The notes under the pieces are model-generated. The model did not search any database, was not told the origin of the DNA, and was given only the letters and a program-made list of their open reading frames with translations. Shown piece by piece: positions 25,401-30,656 of a stretch of 30,656 bases of DNA. The DNA comes from a virus, in the IMG/VR virus record IMGVR_UViG_3300031951_000836, positions 1 through 30,656 of that record. One strand, 5' to 3'. The position numbers and the translations under genes were made by a program. Numbering within the stretch: position 1 is the first letter of the stretch; each line of letters begins with the position of its first letter.

Positions 25401-28400
25401 TAGTTCCACTGGAGCCTGAAGTTCCGTCCGAGCCTGAAGTTCCTGAAGTTCCGCTTGAACCTGAAGTTCCCGAAGTTCCGCTTGAACCTGAAGTTCCCGA
25501 CTCTCCGCTGGTTCCTGATGTTCCGCTAGATCCTGAAGTTCCGCTAGAGCCACTAGTACCAGAAGAACCATCTGAGCCAGAAGTTCCGCTAGAGCCGCTG
25601 GTTCCTGAAGTTCCGCTAGAACCTGAAGTTCCATCAGATCCACTAGTTCCGCTTGATCCGCTAGTCCCAGAAGATCCTGAAGCACCTGAAGTACCGTTAG
25701 TTCCAGACGATCCGCTGGTTCCTGATGATCCATTTAGACCGTCTGCGCCAGGTTCACCTGATGCTGCTATCGACCAAGAGTTATATGTTCCTGAACCGAC
25801 TATTTCCTCAGTATTGTAAGTTATAGTGCTAGAAGTAGAACTAATAACTGTACCGATCAAATAATTGCTAGAATTATAAGATATGATGATATGTTGGCCT
25901 GCTACCCAGCAAGTATCACCTACAATGTTTATAGTCTTCTGAGAAGATCCTCCGCCTTGGCATATCGTATCTAGAGCCCATGCATCGGAAGTGCTATCGA
26001 TAGAAGTCTCAATTTGAAGAGTATAAGTATCGTTGTTAACAGCTACCGTTGCTGTTCCTGTATTAGCAGTTGCGATAGAAGAACCCCATGGTCCAGCATA
26101 CGATGCATTTCCTACCCAGCCACTTGTCCAAACTATAGTAGACGAAGAGTTTCTAATAGTGAATCTGTTAGGGACGTCATAAGCATACCACTGAACAGTG
26201 ATGTTGCCATTGAACGTAGAATAATTGAGCGTCTGCGAAGGATACATGTAGTATCCCGTGGTGCCTCCTGGAGAAGTTCCAGATAGATTGTAATTGCTAC
26301 AAACACTTCCAGAAAGAGCGATGCTATCGCTAGAAGTTACGCATATATTAGGCGTAGTTCCTGAAGTTCCACTAGATCCCGCAGTTCCACTAGATCCTGA
26401 AGTTCCTGAAGAACCGCTGGTTCCAGATTCGCCTGAAGTTCCGCTAGAACCAGATTCACCACTTGTTCCTGAAGAACCTCCAGTTCCAGATTCACCGCTT
26501 GTTCCGCTAGATCCCGAAGTTCCTGAAGAACCTCCGGTTCCAGATTCACCGCTCGTTCCGCTAGAGCCCGAAGTTCCTGAAGAACCGCTGGTTCCAGACT
26601 CACCGCTTGTTCCTGAAGAACCGCTAGTTCCAGCTGTTCCGCTAGAGCCCGAAGTTCCTGAAGTACCGCTAGAGCCTGATCCGCCTGCAGCTCCTTCCAA
26701 ATTAGAAGTCCAAGAAGTATAAGAACCAGATCCATAAATTGCTGTAACTTCCAAGGATAGAGCTCCAGTGCTAGGATTATAGCTAATAACGTCACCTGTA
26801 AAAGAGTTATTAACGTCATGTGCTACAAGAACGCCTTGAGCTAACGTATAAGAAAGACCGGTTGTCACTGTCAGATTGACGGTGCCACCGATAGTTAAAG
26901 AAGAAAGATTTATGTTATCTGAGCTCTGACCAATGTAGAGAGAACTCAAGCCACTTGTTCCAGCAGTGCCTGAAGAACCGGACGTTCCAGCAGTGCCTGA
27001 AGAACCGGACGTTCCTGCTGTTCCGCTTGATCCTGAAGTTCCTGCTGTTCCGCTTGAACCGCTAGTACCAGATTCGCCTGAAGTTCCTGAAGTTCCGCTT
27101 GAACCGCTAGTACCAGATTCGCCTGAAGTTCCTGCTGTTCCGCTTGATCCTGAAGCTCCTGAAGTTCCGCTTGAACCGCTAGTACCAGATTCGCCTGAAG
27201 TTCCTGCTGTTCCGCTAGAACCGGATGTTCCTGCTGTTCCACTAGAACCTGAAGTTCCGGAAATAGCTTTCTGCTGGAAAGAGAGAACGTATAGTGCAGT
27301 CTGCTGTAAAGCCGTGGACGTACCATCAACTAAAGTCAATGAAGAGATAACCAAAGCGGTTCCACCTAAAGAAGAGGCAGATACTAAATATAAACCAAAA
27401 GCTGTAGGATCTGTAGGTCTCTCTATTCTGAGATACCAAGATCCTCCAGACGCGTTATGAGTTACTAATGAACTGAAGAAATTGTACCAACTTGCATTAG
27501 GTACGACGGACGTATAGTTGATTTGTGTTGTAGTTAGAGAATCGAATGTGACGCCATTAGCGCTAAAACTACCTGAAGATGGAGGTACTGCAGCTCCATT
27601 GAATGTCCATTTTCCAGCCAATGCGCCGCTGACACCTGAAGATCCGCTAGTTCCAGCTGTCCCTGAAGATCCAGAAGTTCCATCAGAACCGGAAGTTCCA
27701 GCTGTCCCTGAAGATCCAGAAGTTCCATCAGAACCAGAAGTTCCGCTCGTCCCTGAAGATCCAGAAGTTCCATCAGAACCAGAAGTTCCGCTAGTTCCAT
27801 CAGAACCTGAAGTTCCATCAGAACCAGAAGTTCCGCTAGTTCCATCAGAACCTGAAGTTCCGCTTGTTCCATCTGTACCAGATTCACCGCTTGTTCCGCT
27901 TGTTCCATCTGTACCAGATTCACCGCTGGTGCCTGAAGATCCATCAGCACCTGAAGTTCCACTAGTACCATCATCGCCTGATGTTCCGCTGGTTCCTGAA
28001 GTACCATCATCACCTGATGTACCACTAGTTCCTGAAGTACCGACTCCGCTCGTGCCTGAAGAACCACTAGTTCCATCTGTACCGACTCCGCTGGTTCCTG
28101 AAGTACCAGAAGACCCATTTTCTCCGCTGGTTCCGCTGGTTCCGTCATCTCCTGAAGTTCCACTCGTTCCAGCATCACCTGAAGTTCCGCTAGTACCTGA
28201 AGTTCCGACTCCGCTCGTTCCTGAAGAACCGCTAGTTCCGTCTGTACCGACTCCGCTGGTTCCTGAAGAACCGTTTATTCCTGAAGTACCGCTAGTTCCA
28301 GCATCGCCCGATGTACCACTGGTTCCTGAAGTACCGTTTCCTGAGGTTCCTGAAGAACCGCTAGTTCCATCTGTACCGACTCCGCTCGTTCCTGAAGAAC

Positions 28401-29574
28401 CGCTAGTTCCATCTGTACCGACTCCGCTCGTTCCTGATGTTCCTGAAGAACCGTCATCACCTGAAGTTCCACTAGTGCCGTCTGTTCCGACTCCGCTCGT
28501 GCCTGAAGAACCGTCGTTACCTGAGGTTCCAGAAGTTCCATCTGTACCGACTCCGCTCGTGCCTGAAGAACCGTCATTACCTGAGGTTCCACTCGTTCCA
28601 TTTACACCTGAAGTTCCACTAGTTCCTGCAGTTCCGCTAGAACCAGAAGTTCCATCTCCTGAAGTTCCGCTAGAACCAGAAGTTCCATCTCCAGATGTTC
28701 CACTAGTTCCATCTGTTCCAAATCCACTAGTTCCTGAAGAACCGTTTATTCCTGAAGTTCCACTTGTTCCATTTACGCCTGAAGTTCCGCTTGTTCCATC
28801 TACTCCGCTCGTTCCTGAAGAACCGCTAGTTCCTGAACTTCCTGCAATACTGACACCGGAAGTTCCAGATGTTCCACTAGTTCCAGTCTGTCCGCTCGTT
28901 CCACTTGTTCCATTTGTTCCAGACTGACCACTGCTTCCGCTAGTACCTTCAGTTCCACTAGTTCCGCTTGAACCGTTATTGCCGGAAGTACCGCTAGTGC
29001 CTTCAGTTCCTGAAGTACCGCTCGTTCCGTTGCCGCTGGTTCCTGCAGATCCGCTAGAGCCTGCTGTTCCGCTAGTGCCATTTGTTCCACTAGATCCAGA
29101 AGTTCCGTTGATACCACTAGTTCCAGATGTTCCGTTGATACCACTAGTTCCAGATGTTCCGGAAGTTCCAGATGTCCCATTGCTACCTGAAGTACCGCTC
29201 GTTCCTGATGAACCACTAGTGCCGTCAGTTCCTGACGTTCCACTAGAACCGGAACGACCTGAAGTTCCAGATGTTCCTGGGATTCCGCCTCCACCAGTAC
29301 CTGACGCCCCTCCGATAGGATCCCATTGATCTGGGTTCCCTGGGACGCCATAGTAGAAAGTCCCTACTGTGGTTGTGGTGTTAGCCCTGAACCAACCCAG
29401 ATAAGAATCACCTGCGGTGTTGTAGACAATTTCTTTGTAGACGATATTGCCTTCGACATACTGACGGGTCTCTGACCAAGGGTTAGAGACCATCTTAAAG
29501 TTGTCATCGACTTCAGAGTTGAAGAGCTCACGCCCTAGCTCGGTTCGAAACTTGATATATTCTTGGAGATTCAT
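22474..29574 (-). CDS. Giant modular collagen-like tail fibre (2366 aa)
   Basis: The N-terminal 90 residues carry a virion-attachment pattern seen in T4-like phage fibres (SEVDDNFKMVSNPW, then RQYVEGNIVYKE and GWFRANTTTT). From residue 97, about 1,300 residues are Gly-X-Y triplets, mostly Gly-Thr-Ser and Gly-Ser-Ser, in six tracts. Five globular modules interrupt them at about 650-772, 875-960, 1073-1272, 1448-1620 and 1745-1882, and a C-terminal domain of about 245 residues (2122-2366) ends the chain. The fibre should be a trimer with a long collagen-like shaft, with host binding by the modules and the C-terminal domain. Modules 1 and 5 are related, as are 2 and 3. The start ATG at 29574 lies in a weak 6-bp hairpin (29572-29586), 6 bases after the 183-aa stop. 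Pro is scarce, so stability may come from Thr/Ser glycosylation, which is inference. Confidence 0.9.
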   Translation of the reverse strand: MNLQEYIKFRTELGRELFNSEVDDNFKMVSNPWSETRQYVEGNIVYKEIVYNTAGDSYLGWFRANTTTTVGTFYYGVPGNPDQWDPIGGASGTGGGGIPGTSGTSGRSGSSGTSGTDGTSGSSGTSGTSGSNGTSGTSGTSGTSGINGTSGTSGINGTSGSSGTNGTSGTAGSSGSAGTSGNGTSGTSGTEGTSGTSGNNGSSGTSGTEGTSGSSGQSGTNGTSGTSGQTGTSGTSGTSGVSIAGSSGTSGSSGTSGVDGTSGTSGVNGTSGTSGINGSSGTSGFGTDGTSGTSGDGTSGSSGTSGDGTSGSSGTAGTSGTSGVNGTSGTSGNDGSSGTSGVGTDGTSGTSGNDGSSGTSGVGTDGTSGTSGDDGSSGTSGTSGVGTDGTSGSSGTSGVGTDGTSGSSGTSGNGTSGTSGTSGDAGTSGTSGINGSSGTSGVGTDGTSGSSGTSGVGTSGTSGTSGDAGTSGTSGDDGTSGTSGENGSSGTSGTSGVGTDGTSGSSGTSGVGTSGTSGTSGDDGTSGTSGTSGDDGTSGTSGADGSSGTSGESGTDGTSGTSGESGTDGTSGTSGSDGTSGTSGSDGTSGSDGTSGTSGSDGTSGSSGTSGTSGSDGTSGSSGTAGTSGSDGTSGSSGTAGTSGSSGVSGALAGKWTFNGAAVPPSSGSFSANGVTFDSLTTTQINYTSVVPNASWYNFFSSLVTHNASGGSWYLRIERPTDPTAFGLYLVSASSLGGTALVISSLTLVDGTSTALQQTALYVLSFQQKAISGTSGSSGTAGTSGSSGTAGTSGESGTSGSSGTSGASGSSGTAGTSGESGTSGSSGTSGTSGESGTSGSSGTAGTSGSSGTAGTSGSSGTAGTSGSSGTAGTSGLSSLYIGQSSDNINLSSLTIGGTVNLTVTTGLSYTLAQGVLVAHDVNNSFTGDVISYNPSTGALSLEVTAIYGSGSYTSWTSNLEGAAGGSGSSGTSGTSGSSGTAGTSGSSGTSGESGTSGSSGTSGSSGTSGESGTGGSSGTSGSSGTSGESGTGGSSGTSGESGSSGTSGESGTSGSSGTSGSSGTAGSSGTSGTTPNICVTSSDSIALSGSVCSNYNLSGTSPGGTTGYYMYPSQTLNYSTFNGNITVQWYAYDVPNRFTIRNSSSTIVWTSGWVGNASYAGPWGSSIATANTGTATVAVNNDTYTLQIETSIDSTSDAWALDTICQGGGSSQKTINIVGDTCWVAGQHIIISYNSSNYLIGTVISSTSSTITYNTEEIVGSGTYNSWSIAASGEPGADGLNGSSGTSGSSGTNGTSGASGSSGTSGSSGTSGSDGTSGSSGTSGTSGSSGTSGSDGSSGTSGSSGTSGSSGTSGTSGESGTSGSSGTSGTSGSSGTSGTSGSDGTSGSSGTSGSSGTSGFDGTSGSSGTSGSSGTSGSSGTGGSSGTSGTGGTSGSSGSSGENGISGGQNLFFNQSVSQGVSTYKELGEFTDGAAQSTVAVNLTANQQDVLVGGGFITDPGVPGIPVIPNGLWHAYLYFTKAAVNDNLTVYYVVSSYTTGGTKTTLFTSDVTPIGWDQNNTNPVEIKINSVATTAVLATSDRIIVDLYVNNNDNALRTVTFYTEGTLHYSYIVTTLATPAGTSGSSGTSGSSGTSGSSGTSGTSGSSGTSGISGSSGTSGSDGTSGSSGTAGTSGSSGTSGSDGTSGSSGTSGTSGSSGTSGSSGTSGTSGSSGTAGTSGSEGTSGSSGTAGTSGSSGAAGTSGQSAYGALTGKWVYKQDNNPLTTGQFAASPGNQTPMPIANITALGVYAVDSNGTSWTTVLEYLINAPGGGSGTGDNVYVQIVKASNPAVYGLFNANYILSTTNELTLGRPGGGTWLVSASGSLSVGDECFISFEKAAINGTSGSSGTSGTSGSSGTSGSSGTSGSSGTSGSSGTSGTSGSSGTSGSSGTSGTSGSSGTSGTSGTSGSAGTSGTSGSSGTSGSSGTAGTSGSSGTAGTSGSSGTAGTSGTSGSSGTSGTSGSSGTAGTSGSSGTAGTSGTSGSSGTSGTSGSAGTSGSSGTAGTSGTSGSSGTAGTSGTSGSSGTAGTSGTSGSSGTAGTSGSAGTSGSSGTAGTSGTSGSSGTAGTSGSSGTAGTSGTSVSVSGTSGYIVKFTGSTTIGTTQTPIFEGLNGTSQVITVGGTSQQGARLNIIATSATDIIHGFDNNLNQMFMVENAGSLYNGLLSQEQPSFGIVNRSFFGNFSVASVNRLTLTEYVLSNITANATPTLLKIDGSTTSIPTTTAIQGVVGFSIDVAAANSAGTLGWYHRFTGAIRIASSTGAVIDAITEEVIAEDTSASTWTATVAVNNATGYPRLTVTVTGAASTSIYWSANARLNVLGFGGLP
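23211..23928 (-). repeat. Collagen tract 6 of the fibre
   Basis: About 240 residues of Gly-X-Y (mainly GTAGTSGSSG units) leading to the C-terminal domain. It contains the perfect 36-bp DNA repeats at 23333-23460. Confidence 0.85.
23333..23460. repeat. Perfect 36-bp tandem repeat, 3 copies plus 20 bases
   Basis: Units 23333-23368, 23369-23404 and 23405-23440 are identical, and 23441-23460 repeats the first 20 bases. Each unit encodes four Gly-X-Y triplets. Identity at third codon positions points to recent duplication. Confidence 0.9.
24343..24714 (-). repeat. Collagen tract 5 of the fibre
   Basis: About 125 residues of Gly-X-Y between the fourth and fifth modules; uninterrupted. Confidence 0.85.
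25234..25758 (-). repeat. Collagen tract 4 of the fibre
   Basis: About 175 residues of Gly-X-Y, entered by GEPGADGLNG and left through GENGISGG, with GSDGTSG units. Confidence 0.85.
26359..26694 (-). repeat. Collagen tract 3 of the fibre
   Basis: About 110 residues of Gly-X-Y with many GESGTSG and GESGTGG units; uninterrupted. Confidence 0.85.
26953..27258 (-). repeat. Collagen tract 2 of the fibre
   Basis: About 100 residues of Gly-X-Y, dominated by GSSGTAGTSG and GESGTSG units, with no one-residue breaks seen. Confidence 0.85.
26957..27010. repeat. Perfect 27-bp direct repeat, 2 copies
   Basis: Positions 26957-26983 and 26984-27010 are identical (three Gly-X-Y triplets each) in collagen tract 2, next to the second module. 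Confidence 0.85.
27628..29286 (-). repeat. Collagen tract 1 of the fibre, with Gly-X-Gly breaks
   Basis: About 550 residues of Gly-X-Y repeat, the longest tract. It contains roughly 13 places where one residue is missing (GVGTDG, GNGTSG, GDGTSG, GFGTDG) and one longer break (GVSIAG). Boundaries are by eye. Confidence 0.85.
29102..29155. repeat. Perfect 27-bp direct repeat, 2 copies
   Basis: Positions 29102-29128 and 29129-29155 are identical in collagen tract 1; each codes for three Gly-X-Y triplets including Gly-Ile-Asn. Confidence 0.85.
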
Positions 29575-29579
29575 CTATT

Positions 29580-30131
29580 TTAGATGCTTTTATTCATTAT
29601 CGTCTGTCTTCTAGCTTCCAAGAGTTCAGTCAGATTAAAATAACCTGGGTCTGAATAAATGAAAGCGAACACCGTCGGAAAGAGCTGGACAAACGGGTTG
29701 TACTCGCTCTTGTAACTATTTATCAAACTCGTAACAGACTGCCTGTGGAAGTCAATGCTTCTGTCTATTTCAGCAGTTCTCTGCACGTCAGCTGGGAAAG
29801 TATAGTTCACCGTGAATCCATTGAGGATATCGATGATCCTGATAGTGGCTGAAAAATTAAAAATTTGAAGAGTGCCAGCCACATATTCTACACCGACGCT
29901 GCTCCCAGACATATCGCTGGTAATGTAAGTCGGGTATGTGTTATTAAAATAAGATTTAGCAGAAGCGAAGGTTGTGAATCTCCTCTTGGTGTGCATACCT
30001 GGGGAAAAGCCGTATCCGGCAGAATTCACCCAGTAAAAATCCATACTGATGTCAGTAGGAACCACGCCTATCGATTGTAGGTCGTAAATAAAATTGAGCC
30101 CCAGTTTATAGGAAATTGCTTCAAGATACAA
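29580..30131 (-). CDS. Unknown protein before the fibre gene (183 aa), TTG start
   Basis: The protein is 183 residues. A TAA stop stands directly before the TTG at 30131, and no ATG occurs until residue 30, so TTG is the best start if the helical N-terminus is kept. The first 120 residues are aromatic and beta-like (DISMDFYWVNSAGYGFSPGM, ATIRIIDILNGFTVNYTFP), and the rest is helical (VTSLINSYKSEYNPFVQLF). There is no known motif. A GATAAATA octamer 20 bases upstream suggests that it heads the fibre operon. It may be a virion protein or a partner of the fibre, but this rests on position only. Confidence 0.68.
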   Translation of the reverse strand: MYLEAISYKLGLNFIYDLQSIGVVPTDISMDFYWVNSAGYGFSPGMHTKRRFTTFASAKSYFNNTYPTYITSDMSGSSVGVEYVAGTLQIFNFSATIRIIDILNGFTVNYTFPADVQRTAEIDRSIDFHRQSVTSLINSYKSEYNPFVQLFPTVFAFIYSDPGYFNLTELLEARRQTIMNKSI

Positions 30132-30151
30132 TTAGAAGATCTTCTTTGCTT

Positions 30152-30159
30152 TATTTATC
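30152..30159 (-). promoter_or_regulatory. Late-promoter-like octamer (GATAAATA)
   Basis: The minus strand reads GATAAATA at the stop codon of the deaminase gene, 20 bases before the TTG of the 183-aa gene. It fits the NATAAATA late-promoter form. It may drive the 183-aa and fibre genes. Confidence 0.4.
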
Positions 30160-30625
30160 TAAAGCGCTGAAAAGATCTTTCGTAATCTGACAAAAGGTTA
30201 TCGAAGTCACCACATGTAACTCCAGAGCGGTTAAAAATTTTAAGATGGCTGAGTTCTCGATAATTTTCGATCCAATAGACATGTTTGAAGCCTGCATTGA
30301 CCAAGACTTTAGTGCACATATCACAAGGAGAAAGAGTCAAAAGAATGATGTAGTTGTCTGGGTCGTTCTCTTTGAATTTGGCTATCATGTTGATCTCAGC
30401 GTGAATGAAGCCTGATTTTCCAGGTTCTAAGCTCTCTTCTTCAGTTCCGGTCTCTGGGTTGATTTCAGCACCAGCATACGATCCGTTATATCCGAAGCTC
30501 GCTATTTTACTAAAATCTTTTCTAAGAGCCATGCAACCGACTTTTTTCGTCGATGAAACGGAGAGATCTGCGACTTTGAGAAGCATCTCTTTGAAGATCT
30601 CTAATTTTTGTTTAGTCCTGGACAT
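30155..30625 (-). CDS. Zinc-dependent dCMP/cytidine deaminase family enzyme (156 aa)
   Basis: The protein is 156 residues. The zinc site of the cytidine/deoxycytidylate deaminase family is complete: His75-Ala-Glu77 (HAE) and Pro100-Cys101-x-x-Cys104 (PCDMC). The substrate-side motif GYNGSYAGAE at 45-54 is like the GYNG loop of dCMP deaminases. The length is near the 150-190 of phage and bacterial dCMP deaminases. The likely reaction is dCMP to dUMP, feeding dTMP synthesis for phage DNA, in the host cytoplasm; cytidine or another nucleotide cannot be excluded. It is the only metabolic gene in the window. The ATG at 30625 is kept because the family's N-terminal helix starts there. Confidence 0.88.
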   Translation of the reverse strand: MSRTKQKLEIFKEMLLKVADLSVSSTKKVGCMALRKDFSKIASFGYNGSYAGAEINPETGTEEESLEPGKSGFIHAEINMIAKFKENDPDNYIILLTLSPCDMCTKVLVNAGFKHVYWIENYRELSHLKIFNRSGVTCGDFDNLLSDYERSFQRFR

Positions 30626-30637
30626 GATGCGTCTTCA

Positions 30638-30645
30638 TTTTTATA
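30638..30645 (-). promoter_or_regulatory. Possible promoter element (TATAAAAA) before the deaminase gene
   Basis: The minus strand reads TATAAAAA, one base from TATAAATA, 12 bases before the ATG at 30625. The preceding bases CG match the context of the exact octamer at 9044 (CGATATAAA in both). It is near the window edge, so the upstream gene is not seen. Confidence 0.3.
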
Positions 30646-30656
30646 TCGTATTCTTC

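Noticed and set aside
27518-28927. Plus-strand open frame of 469 codons rich in Pro-Glu-Val-Pro-Leu-Val
   Set aside because: It is the reverse complement of the Gly-X-Y codons of the fibre. GGA/ACT/TCA-type codons give Pro/Ser/Val-Glu codons without stops, so the frame is open by composition. The same explains the plus-strand frames at 25214-25819, 26294-26722, 26966-27460 and 28979-29329.
22474-29286. Regularly spaced repeats that could be mistaken for a CRISPR array
   Set aside because: Repeats are in phase with codons, vary in length in multiples of 9 bases, have no unique spacers, and there are no cas genes.

Overview
The window is a gene-dense stretch of a large contractile-tailed phage (myovirus) of the broad T4-like type. 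All 22 genes I accept read leftward (minus strand), and about 98% of the sequence is coding. The longest gap between genes is about 90 bases. Signature proteins are a gp25-like baseplate wedge protein, a gp6-like (baseplate J) wedge protein, a gp27/GPD-like hub, a gp5/VgrG-like OB-fold spike, a gp53/LysM-like protein and a 2,366-residue collagen-like fibre. There is no integrase, IS element, tRNA, CRISPR array or rRNA. The host cannot be read directly. The leaders are A-rich with almost no Shine-Dalgarno sequence, which would suit a host that relies little on SD pairing (Bacteroidota is one option); this is inference only.

Layout in transcription order, right to left. (1) 30.6-29.6 kb: a zinc dCMP-deaminase-family enzyme and an unassigned 183-aa protein. 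(2) 29.6-22.5 kb: the giant fibre, with about 1,300 residues of Gly-X-Y repeat in six tracts separated by five globular modules, two of which are visible duplicates. (3) 22.4-20.7 kb: four small overlapping genes of unknown role; the first has its start codon buried in a 15-bp RNA hairpin. (4) 20.7-13.7 kb: the tail hub and spike block (763-aa tail protein, gp53/LysM-like protein, gp27-like hub, 576-aa tube-like protein with a repetitive Pro-rich tail, spike without a lysozyme domain). (5) 13.7-11.5 kb: a Lys-rich helical protein with a hydrophobic C-terminus, then a four-domain ribosomal-protein-S1-like gene that ends at a clear intrinsic terminator. (6) 11.4-9.1 kb: a 426-aa protein with a beta-helix-like C-terminus, a conserved-looking 259-aa structural candidate, and a 72-aa protein whose N-terminus resembles T4 capsid-targeting peptides. 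(7) 9.0-0 kb: the baseplate wedge block (gp25-like, gp6-like, 98-aa, 957-aa gp7-position protein, 215-aa fibre-type protein, 699-aa protein, and a gene cut by the left edge).

The genes mostly work together to build the baseplate hub, wedges and fibres. Many neighbours overlap by 1-19 bases, which points to translational coupling within operons. Late-promoter-like octamers (NATAAATA) sit in gaps just upstream of the gp25-like gene, the 426-aa gene and the 183-aa gene, and a near match precedes the deaminase gene, suggesting T4-style late transcription. The strongest leads beyond ordinary tail genes are the S1-like gene within the structural block, the start-codon hairpin, and the modular, recombination-prone collagen fibre.
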